From Gorillibacterium timonense (GTDB lineage Bacteria > Bacillota > Bacilli > Paenibacillales > NBRC-103111): 64,000 nt of DNA. Location: NCBI RefSeq assembly GCF_001457415.1, contig NZ_LN881721.1:434001-498000 (forward strand), written 5' to 3'. The translations under genes were made by a program, and so were the position numbers. Positions 1 to 6,801 of the stretch are shown here, one piece after another (the first letter of the stretch is position 1; each line of letters opens with the position of its first letter). A model generated the notes under the pieces. That model was not told the origin of the DNA. It saw only the letters and a list, made by a program, of their open reading frames with translations, and made no database searches.

Positions 1-1272
1 GCGCTTGCGCTGGCCGGCTGTGGCGGTTCGGACGGCAAATCGAGCAGCTCGGCGGCACCCAGCGGGAGTGCGGCACCGGCAAAGACGGAGCGCACGAAGG
101 TATCGGTATGGTACCTGTGGGGCGGCGCAGAAGGCGAAGTGGTGGAACAACTGATCAAACGCTTCAATGAGAGCCAGGACAAGTACACGGTTGAAGGCTT
201 GTCCGTACCGGACGAGCAGAAGATCAAGGTGGCCATTGCCGGAGGGAACGGCCCCGACATCACCGACTCCTTCGCCGAGAATGTGGCGCAGTATGCCGAA
301 GAAGGCATCGCACTTGAGCTGGACAGCCTGATTGAACGCGACGGCTACGATCTGACGGATTTCATCCCCGCTTCCCTTGAGCAAGGCAAATACAACGGCA
401 AATACTACGCTTTGCCGCTGAACACGACGGTATACGGCCTGTTCTACAACAAGAAGCTGTTGGCGGACGCCGGCTATACAGAGCCTCCGAAGACGAGCAA
501 GGAGCTGTATGAGATGGCCGTCAAGCTGACGAAGACCAACTCCGACGGCACGATCAGCGTCTTGGGTTACCCGGTCTATCCGAACTTCAGCTTCCAGCAG
601 CTGGCGTACGGCTTCGGCGGCGAGCTGGTCTCGGCGGACGGCAAGACGGCGCTGATCGACAGCGAGCCGAACCGCTTGGCCCTGCAAGGCGTGTATGACT
701 ACACCAAGCAATTTGGCATTGACAACATCAAGAAAGTGCAGGCTTCCGGCAAGTGGCTCGATCCGAACGATCCGTTCATGAAGGGTGAGCAGGCCTTCCG
801 CATCGACGGTCCGTGGCTGTCTACCTTCATGAAGAACAACAACATCTCCCTGGATTACGGTCTTGCTCCGCTTCCCTATGCGGAAGGCCATCCCGAACTG
901 GAGGGGAGCGGACTGAACGGAAGCTCCATCTTCTACATCGCCAATAACGCCAAGAACAAAGAAGGAGCTTGGGAGTTCATGAAGTTCATGTATTCCTCGG
1001 AGGAGCTGGCCACCTTCATGAGCGGAATGGGGAACATCCCGGCCCGGACTTCATCGATGGCAAGCCCGCTGTTCAGCAACATCGCCGACGCTCCCACCTT
1101 CATCGAATTCTCCAAGAGCAAGAACGTCAAATCGATGCCGAACATTCGCGCTTTGAACGACATCCAGAACAAGGTGATCAAGGAAGAGTTCGAGGCCATG
1201 TACAACATGAGGCAGACGCCCGACGAAACCATCAAGAAGATGCAGGACCGGATTCAAGGTCTGCTGAAATAA
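1..1272 (+). CDS. ABC transporter sugar-binding lipoprotein (5' end cut by window)
   Basis: Extracellular solute-binding protein of the family 1 (CUT1 carbohydrate importer) type. The frame is open from base 1, and the visible protein begins inside a signal peptide with a lipobox (L-A-G-C at codons 4-7), then a Ser/Ala/Gly linker and a mature domain starting TKVSVWYLWGG. The lipidated Cys would anchor it outside the membrane, where it hands sugar to the two permeases just downstream. An internal ATG at 139 is not the true start because the lipobox lies upstream of it. No ATPase gene is in the window; such importers often share an MsmK/UgpC-type ATPase encoded elsewhere. Substrate is inferred only from neighbours (amino sugar). 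Confidence 0.93.
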   Translation, partial: ALALAGCGGSDGKSSSSAAPSGSAAPAKTERTKVSVWYLWGGAEGEVVEQLIKRFNESQDKYTVEGLSVPDEQKIKVAIAGGNGPDITDSFAENVAQYAEEGIALELDSLIERDGYDLTDFIPASLEQGKYNGKYYALPLNTTVYGLFYNKKLLADAGYTEPPKTSKELYEMAVKLTKTNSDGTISVLGYPVYPNFSFQQLAYGFGGELVSADGKTALIDSEPNRLALQGVYDYTKQFGIDNIKKVQASGKWLDPNDPFMKGEQAFRIDGPWLSTFMKNNNISLDYGLAPLPYAEGHPELEGSGLNGSSIFYIANNAKNKEGAWEFMKFMYSSEELATFMSGMGNIPARTSSMASPLFSNIADAPTFIEFSKSKNVKSMPNIRALNDIQNKVIKEEFEAMYNMRQTPDETIKKMQDRIQGLLK

Positions 1273-1306
1273 GAGGCCTGTGAGCAAGAGGCGGCCCGAT
1301 CCTTGA

Positions 1307-1346
1307 GGGGCGGGCCCTCCCGGATGACGACCGGGAGGCCGCCCGT
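1307..1346 (+). promoter_or_regulatory. Intercistronic GC-rich hairpin after the binding-protein gene
   Basis: An inverted repeat of about 15 bp (GGGCGG..CCTCCCGG against CCGGGAGGCCGCCC) sits in the 127-bp gap between the binding-protein and permease genes, and is not followed by a clear T run. Such hairpins commonly protect the upstream mRNA, giving more binding protein than permease. The role is inferred. Confidence 0.5.
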
Positions 1347-1399
1347 CCGGGTTGCTCAAGGCTTAACCCGGCCGATTCCGCGCTGGAAGGAAGGCGACC

Positions 1400-2302
1400 A
1401 TGAGAAGAAAAACAAATTTGACGGGGCTGCTGTTCGCAGCGCCATTCCTCATCGGATTTTTGCTGTTTACGCTGTACCCGACCGGAGCATCGCTGGTCTA
1501 CAGCTTCAGTGATTTCAATCTGTTCAAGCCTCTCAAATGGGTAGGGTTCGCGAATTACGAATGGATTTTTAAGGAGAGGGAAGTTTGGAAGAGCATCAAA
1601 AATACGCTCTATATGGTCATAATCGCGACACCCATCACGTTGTTCTGCGGCCTTATGACCGCGCTCTTGCTCAACATGAAGGTTCGTGGACAATCCGTCT
1701 TCCGCACCTTGTTCTATATTCCGTCCATCGTGCCGGTCATCGCATCCTCGCTGGTCTGGATGTGGGTGCTGAACCCACAAAGCGGTTTGATCAACTCGGT
1801 GTTGAAGACGATCGGCGTGAATGGGCCGAACTGGCTGCTCGATTCCGGCTGGACGAAGCCCTCGCTCATTCTCATGCTGGCCTGGAGCTCTGGCGGAGTC
1901 ATGATCATCTTCCTGGCTGCTCTGCAGGACGTATCCAAAAGCCTGTATGAAGCGGCAGACATCGACGGGGCGAATACGCTCCGCAAATTCTTTCATGTGA
2001 CATTGCCGAGCATCTCCCCGATTATTCTTTTTCAGCTGATCATGAGCTTGATTACGTACTTTCAATTTTTCGCTCAAGCCTTTATGCTCGCTTCGCTCAC
2101 GGCCTCCGGTCCGGACCAGACGATGGCGGGACCCGAGAAATCGCTGCTGTTCTATGCGATCCTGCTCTACCGTGAGGCGTTCGTCGATTTCCGCATGGGA
2201 CACGCAAGCGCCATGGCATGGGTGCTGTTCCTCTTGACCGCGTTGGTCACGTGGATTGTGTTCATCACTTCCAAAAAATGGGTCACCTATGGAGGGGAGT
2301 AA
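1400..2302 (+). CDS. ABC sugar transporter permease, MalF/UgpA type
   Basis: 300-residue inner-membrane permease of the CUT1 carbohydrate ABC family, partner of the permease that begins 4 nt downstream. The N-terminus (RRKTNLTGLLFAAPFLIGF) is typical of MalF/UgpA-like subunits, with six hydrophobic segments expected and an EAA loop near residues 182-200 (YEAADIDGANTLRKFFHVTLP) that contacts the ATPase. The ATG at 1400 is preceded by GGAAGGAAGG. It lies in the operon running from base 1 to 6717. Confidence 0.93.
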   Translation: MRRKTNLTGLLFAAPFLIGFLLFTLYPTGASLVYSFSDFNLFKPLKWVGFANYEWIFKEREVWKSIKNTLYMVIIATPITLFCGLMTALLLNMKVRGQSVFRTLFYIPSIVPVIASSLVWMWVLNPQSGLINSVLKTIGVNGPNWLLDSGWTKPSLILMLAWSSGGVMIIFLAALQDVSKSLYEAADIDGANTLRKFFHVTLPSISPIILFQLIMSLITYFQFFAQAFMLASLTASGPDQTMAGPEKSLLFYAILLYREAFVDFRMGHASAMAWVLFLLTALVTWIVFITSKKWVTYGGE

Positions 2303-2305
2303 ACC

Positions 2306-3136
2306 ATGACTTGGGTTAGACAAAAGCTGATCCCCTACACGCTGCTGGTATTGTTCAGCATCATCTTTGCGGCTCCGCTCCTGTGGTTGATCTCGACCTC
2401 TCTCAAGAAGCAATCGGAGCTGTTCGCGAATCCGCCCGTGTTCATTCCTCGTTCTCCGCAATGGGGGAATTACGCCGACGTATTCAAGACCATCGACTTC
2501 TTTCGCTTGACCGGCAATACGCTGCTCGTCTCGGTGCTGGTCGTGATCGGCGTCTTGATCTCGGCTCCCCTGGCTGCTTACGCCTGCTCGCACATCGATT
2601 GGTTCGGGAAGAAACCGCTGTTCGCTTTGGTCATGGCGACCATGATGCTCCCTTATCAGGTGACGATGGTTCCGCTGTATGTCATCTTCAACAAAATGCA
2701 TTTGATCGGCAGCTATGTTCCACTGGTTCTCCCGGCTTTCCTGGCTGCGGGCGCTGGCTATTACATCTTTCTCATGCGGCAGTTTTTCTTGACGCTGCCT
2801 CACTCGCTCGTTCAGGCGGCGCGAATAGACGGAGCTTCGGAAGCGCGGATCTATGTTCAGATTATCTTTCCGCTCTGCCGTCCGGTGGTCGCGACGGTCG
2901 GGGTCATGACCTTCCTTGCGACCTGGTCGGATTTTCTCGGTCCGCTGCTGTATCTGAACGATCAGAAGAGGTATACGCTTTCGCTCGGTCTGTATGCGTT
3001 CATGCAAACCCACTATATTCAGTGGGAGCAGTTGATGGCGGCGAGCGCGATGTTCACCGTTCCGATCATCATCCTGTTCTTTTTTGCGCAGAAGCAATTT
3101 ATCGAGGGGATCGCCCTCACGGGTATTAAAGCCTGA
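2306..3136 (+). CDS. ABC sugar transporter permease, MalG/UgpE type
   Basis: 276-residue second permease of the same importer. It has the MalG/UgpE pattern: N-terminal membrane segment followed by ISTSLKK, and an EAA loop near residues 170-190 (VQAARIDGASEARIYVQIIFP). The ATG is preceded by GGAGGGGAG in the tail of the upstream gene, so the two permeases are translated as a pair with a 3-nt gap. The C-terminus (FIEGIALTGIKA) matches the end usual for this family. Confidence 0.93.
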   Translation: MTWVRQKLIPYTLLVLFSIIFAAPLLWLISTSLKKQSELFANPPVFIPRSPQWGNYADVFKTIDFFRLTGNTLLVSVLVVIGVLISAPLAAYACSHIDWFGKKPLFALVMATMMLPYQVTMVPLYVIFNKMHLIGSYVPLVLPAFLAAGAGYYIFLMRQFFLTLPHSLVQAARIDGASEARIYVQIIFPLCRPVVATVGVMTFLATWSDFLGPLLYLNDQKRYTLSLGLYAFMQTHYIQWEQLMAASAMFTVPIIILFFFAQKQFIEGIALTGIKA

Positions 3137-3171
3137 AGAAGAAGGAAGCCAGGATAGAGGGGAGCGTACTT

Positions 3172-4047
3172 ATGTCGGGACTGCCCAATAAAATCGGCGT
3201 CATTGTCGACAGCTTCGGCCTCGGGCTGCAGGAGGGACTTCTGAAAGCCAGAGAGGTCGGAGCGGAAGGCGTCCAGCTCTATGCGGTCGAGGGGGAAATG
3301 GCGCCTGAGCATCTCGATCCGGCGGCGAGACGGGCGTTGAAAAAGAAAATCGGATCGTTCGGTCTTGATGTATCGGCGCTGGTCGGTGATCTCGGCGGCC
3401 ACGGCTTTCAGGACCATCGGGCCAATCCGGAGAAGGTGGCTCGTACGAAGGCGATTCTCGATCTTGCTCTGGATCTCGGCTGTACGATCGTCACTACGCA
3501 TATCGGCATTGTGCCCGAGAAGGACAGTCCCGTCTATCGGGTCATGCAGGAGGCCTGCGGACAACTGAACCGGTATGCGCGGGCGCAGGGCGGCTCCTTT
3601 GCTATTGAAACCGGACCGGAGACGGCGGCGCATCTGAAGGAATTTCTCGATTCGCTGTCAGACGGCGGAGTGGCGGTCAATTACGATCCGGCCAATCTGG
3701 TGATGGTGACCGGGGACGATCCGGTCCAAGGCGTGCATACCTTGAAAGACTATATCGTTCATACCCATGTAAAGGACGGCGTCCGTTACCAAGAGGTCGA
3801 TCCCCGGGAGGTCTACGGGGCGCTCGGATATGAGCCGATGGATCACGGGCGAATTGCCGAAATGGTCGCTTCCGGAACGCTGTTCCGGGAAACCCCACTC
3901 GGGGATGGAAAGGTCGATTTCACCGAGTACTTCCGCGCTTTGCAGGAGATCGGCTACACCGGGTACCTGACCATTGAGCGGGAGGTCGGCGGAAAGCCGG
4001 AAGAAGACATCCGCAAAGCCGTCGAATTTATTAAGCGGTATCGATGA
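3172..4047 (+). CDS. Sugar phosphate isomerase/epimerase family protein (TIM barrel) 1
   Basis: 291 residues of the AP_endonuc_2/xylose-isomerase-like TIM-barrel family. Visible features are an N-terminal strand IGVIVDSFGL, THIGIVP, an acidic AIETGPE strand, NYDPANL, THVKDG near the metal site and a C-terminal LTIEREVG strand. The spacing of Glu, Asp and His resembles metal-dependent isomerases or epimerases. The ATG follows GAGGGGAG and the gene is 35 nt after the permease. The substrate cannot be read from sequence; in this operon it probably rearranges or deglycosylates the imported sugar. A second, divergent paralogue lies at 4760. Confidence 0.85.
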   Translation: MSGLPNKIGVIVDSFGLGLQEGLLKAREVGAEGVQLYAVEGEMAPEHLDPAARRALKKKIGSFGLDVSALVGDLGGHGFQDHRANPEKVARTKAILDLALDLGCTIVTTHIGIVPEKDSPVYRVMQEACGQLNRYARAQGGSFAIETGPETAAHLKEFLDSLSDGGVAVNYDPANLVMVTGDDPVQGVHTLKDYIVHTHVKDGVRYQEVDPREVYGALGYEPMDHGRIAEMVASGTLFRETPLGDGKVDFTEYFRALQEIGYTGYLTIEREVGGKPEEDIRKAVEFIKRYR

Positions 4048-4058
4048 GGTGGGAGAAC

Positions 4059-4763
4059 ATGACAGCATTGATGAAGAGGGGGATTATCGTCTCCTGCCAA
4101 GCCCTGCCGGGCGAGCCTTTGCATGGCGGAGACACCATGCTCAAGATGGCGGCTGCCGCATACCAGGGCGGAGCCGTAGGAATACGGGCTAACGGCCCGG
4201 AGGATATCGCCATGATCAAGCGGGAGATCCCGCTTCCGGTCATCGGCTTGTTTAAACGGACCCAAGAGGGCTCCGATGTGTTCATTACGCCAACGCGAGC
4301 GGAGGTGATAGCCGTCATCGAGGCGGGAGCCGACATCGTCGCGATGGATGTGACCGACCGTGAGAACCGGCTTGAGCAGGTCAAGGAGCTGCTGGCTTGC
4401 ATCCATGCAGCCGGACGGCTCGCGATGGCGGACATCTCCACCTTCGAAGAAGGAATTGCCGCAGAGAAGCTGGGTTTCGATTACGTCTCCACGACGTTAT
4501 CCGGATACACCCCCTACAGTCCGCAGCAAAACGGGCCGGATTTGGCGCTGGTCAAGCGATTGGCGGGAGCGCTCACCGTTCCGCTCTTTATGGAAGGAAA
4601 GGTTGCTCGTCCCGAGGAAGCTCTGCAGGCGCTGGACGCCGGAGCGAAGTATGTCGTCGTGGGCAGTGCGATCACGCGGCCGAAATGGATCACCGAAACC
4701 TATACGTCGGCGGTATCGAGTTGGCTCAATCAATCCGAAGCGGAGGGTGCCCCAAAACGATGA
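4059..4763 (+). CDS. nanE: N-acetylmannosamine-6-phosphate 2-epimerase
   Basis: TIM-barrel epimerase converting ManNAc-6-P to GlcNAc-6-P. The N-terminal GIIVSCQALPGEPLH, the stretch AVGIRANGPEDI, the Lys in VIGLFKR, the ITPT motif, DIVAMDVTDR, and the Glu in FMEGKV are family signatures. 234 residues is the usual length. ATG 4059 is chosen because GAGGTGGG lies just upstream; ATG 4044 overlaps the previous stop codon (ATGA) and is a possible alternative giving 239 residues. Together with the downstream ROK kinase this predicts ManNAc use. No sialic acid lyase is visible, so it may be further upstream or absent. Confidence 0.92.
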   Translation: MTALMKRGIIVSCQALPGEPLHGGDTMLKMAAAAYQGGAVGIRANGPEDIAMIKREIPLPVIGLFKRTQEGSDVFITPTRAEVIAVIEAGADIVAMDVTDRENRLEQVKELLACIHAAGRLAMADISTFEEGIAAEKLGFDYVSTTLSGYTPYSPQQNGPDLALVKRLAGALTVPLFMEGKVARPEEALQALDAGAKYVVVGSAITRPKWITETYTSAVSSWLNQSEAEGAPKR

Positions 4764-5599
4764 AAACAAGCCTGAGCATATGGAGCGTACACAAAAGCGT
4801 CTATGCAGAGGAAATGGATAATGCCGCTTTTATCGAGTTTGCGGCGGAGGCGGGAGCGCAGGGAGTCGAGCTGCTGAGCATCTTCTGGAAGGAGGATGGA
4901 CAGGAGGCGGAGCGGATTGCCGCCGCGCTTGAGCGCACGGGCCTTGCGCTCGCCTGCTTCAGCGCCTGCAACAATCTCGCCGTAACGGGAGAAGAGCGGC
5001 GCAGAGCGGAGGTGAGCGATATCATCGCCTCGGTGGATCGGGCCGCTCTTTTCGGCGCTAAGGTTGTTCGTGTCTTCTCCGGCGATAAAGAGGAGTCGGT
5101 CACCTATGAGGCTGCCAAGGGCTGGATCGTCGAAGGGTTGATCGTGGCGGCGGCTTACGCCGAGTCGAAGGGAATTACGCTCTGCCTGGAGAACCACGGC
5201 TTGTTTGCCGGCAAGGCGGAGCAGGTTCTTGAGGTCATCCGCGAGGTGGGGTCCGCTTCTCTGAAGAGCACCTTCGACACCGGCAACTTCCTGTTGGTGG
5301 ATGAGAATCCGAGCGAGGCGGTCGTCAAGCTGAAGGATCGGATCGCCCATGTGCATTTGAAAGACTTCGCTCCTGTGGAGGAAGGGCAAGTAGGCACCTT
5401 CTATACCTCCCTTGGAGGCAAACGCTTTTCCGGGCAAGTGCCGGGCGAAGGGGTGGTCGATCTGCCCTTCATCCTGGGTGAGCTTCGAGATCACGGATAC
5501 GCCGGCTGGCTTTCCGTCGAATATGAAGGAGACGAGGAGCAGAAGGAAGGCTCCAAGCGTTCCATCGAGCATTTAAGCGCCATTTTGCAGCACCTTTAA
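4760..5599 (+). CDS. Sugar phosphate isomerase/epimerase family protein (TIM barrel) 2
   Basis: 279 residues, AP_endonuc_2/xylose-isomerase-like TIM barrel. The start ATG overlaps the nanE stop (ATGA at 4760-4763), which indicates translational coupling; the frame is open further upstream but that part is a shadow of nanE. Motifs: CLENHG near residue 140, TFDTGNFL, HVHLKDF and a C-terminal LSVEYEGD strand, the usual metal-binding acidic and His positions. It is clearly different from the TIM barrel at 3172, so the pathway appears to use two such enzymes. Substrate unknown. Confidence 0.86.
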   Translation: MKTSLSIWSVHKSVYAEEMDNAAFIEFAAEAGAQGVELLSIFWKEDGQEAERIAAALERTGLALACFSACNNLAVTGEERRRAEVSDIIASVDRAALFGAKVVRVFSGDKEESVTYEAAKGWIVEGLIVAAAYAESKGITLCLENHGLFAGKAEQVLEVIREVGSASLKSTFDTGNFLLVDENPSEAVVKLKDRIAHVHLKDFAPVEEGQVGTFYTSLGGKRFSGQVPGEGVVDLPFILGELRDHGYAGWLSVEYEGDEEQKEGSKRSIEHLSAILQHL

Positions 5600-5601
5600 C
5601 C

Positions 5602-5649
5602 GGATGGTCGGATGGTCGGATGGTCGGATAGCCGGACGGCCGGATATGG
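5602..5649. repeat. 8-bp tandem repeat in operon gap
   Basis: Six consecutive 8-bp units: three exact GGATGGTC copies, then GGATAGCC, GGACGGCC and GGATATGG. They lie between the second TIM-barrel gene and the ROK gene. Such a run can change length by slippage; whether it matters for expression is unknown. Confidence 0.8.
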
Positions 5650-5712
5650 ATCGGAAAACAACGCAAGCACCCGGTTTTGGACAGATTCAGGCAGAGGAAA
5701 TGAGGGGTTGCG

Positions 5713-6717
5713 GTGCAGGATGCTTTCAATGAAGGGGCCGTCGCCATCGGCGTTGACATCGGCGGGACCAAGATAAGAGCCGGTCTCGTTCGGCGAGACG
5801 GAGCGGTGCTGAAGGAATTGACCCTGCCCGCCTTAGCGGAGAAGCGGCGGGTGATGGATCAGGTGTTCCTCGCGATCAACACGCTTCGTATGTATGGGGA
5901 GGAAACCGGAAGCGGAACCTTGGCCGGGATCGGCGTCGGGAGCGCAGGGCAGATTGATTTCGAGCGGGGGTCCGTTCATTTTGCCAGTGATCTGATTCCG
6001 GGGTACACGGGCATGCCGATTCGCGAGCTCATCGAGAAGAAGTATGCTCTTCCGGTATACGTAGACAACGATGTCAATGTAATGGCGCTGGCGGAGCACG
6101 AGCTTGGGGCGGGCAAGGGCTGCCGCCATCTCGTGTGCCTTGCGCTTGGCACCGGAGTCGGCGGCGCCGTCATTACGGACAATCGGCTGCTGCATGGAGC
6201 TCGCGGCGGTGCCGGGGAGATCGGGCATCTCTCGGTTGATCTGCACGGTCCTCGCTGCATCTGCGGAAACCGGGGTTGCGTGGAGGTGTACGCCTCCGGA
6301 ACCTCGATTGCCGGACGTTATCGGGAGGAGATCGCGGCGCAGGACAGAGCTCTAATGAAGGAAGCCCCGGCGGACACGCGGCAGATTGTCACCCGCTGGT
6401 TGGATGGCGAGCCAGCGGCGGGGAAGGTGATGGAGGATGCTATCGCTGCGCTCGGATCGGCGGTGACCAGCCTCATTCATGTCTTTAACCCGCAAGCGGT
6501 AATCATCGGCGGCGGACTTGCGGAGATCGGTGAGCCGTTGTTTGCACCGCTGCGTCAGCGGGTGGAAGCAACCGCTATGGCCTCGATGCGGCAGGAGGTG
6601 CGGATCCTGCCTGCCGAGCTGGGAGGGGGAAGCAACATGATTGGCGCAGCTCTACAGGTATGGGTGTATGGTCGTGAGAGGGCCGCTGCGGCAGCGGCAA
6701 ACGCGAATGAGGTTTGA
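5713..6717 (+). CDS. ROK family sugar kinase (probable N-acetylmannosamine kinase or glucokinase)
   Basis: 334-residue ROK protein with the N-terminal phosphate motif IGVDIGGTKIRAGLV, the catalytic region VDNDVNVMAL, and the zinc-binding ROK signature CICGNRGCVE near residues 180-190 after EIGHLSVD. There is no N-terminal HTH, so it is a kinase and not a NagC/XylR-type repressor. The start is GTG at 5713 with GAGGGG upstream. Next to nanE, phosphorylation of ManNAc (NanK role) is the most economical assignment, but glucose or another hexose cannot be excluded. Confidence 0.87.
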   Translation: MQDAFNEGAVAIGVDIGGTKIRAGLVRRDGAVLKELTLPALAEKRRVMDQVFLAINTLRMYGEETGSGTLAGIGVGSAGQIDFERGSVHFASDLIPGYTGMPIRELIEKKYALPVYVDNDVNVMALAEHELGAGKGCRHLVCLALGTGVGGAVITDNRLLHGARGGAGEIGHLSVDLHGPRCICGNRGCVEVYASGTSIAGRYREEIAAQDRALMKEAPADTRQIVTRWLDGEPAAGKVMEDAIAALGSAVTSLIHVFNPQAVIIGGGLAEIGEPLFAPLRQRVEATAMASMRQEVRILPAELGGGSNMIGAALQVWVYGRERAAAAAANANEV

Positions 6718-6756
6718 GTGCGTTAACCTGTTGTGCTTCCCTGGCGATAGGATAAT

Positions 6757-6797
6757 AAAAACGGACAGAACTCTGCTAGAGGGTTCTGTCCGTTTCC
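6757..6797. terminator. Bidirectional terminator between ROK gene and xylanase
   Basis: Perfect 13-bp inverted repeat (AAACGGACAGAAC / GTTCTGTCCGTTT, arms 6759-6771 and 6783-6795) with an 11-nt loop and A/T runs on the outside. It lies between two convergent genes, 41 nt after one stop and 7 nt from the other. Confidence 0.9.
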
Positions 6798-6801
6798 ATT
6801 G

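Noticed and set aside
1232..3097. Long minus-strand open frame (621 codons) opposite the permease genes
   Set aside because: It is Arg/His/Gln-rich shadow coding with no recognisable domain, and the plus strand carries clear permease genes.
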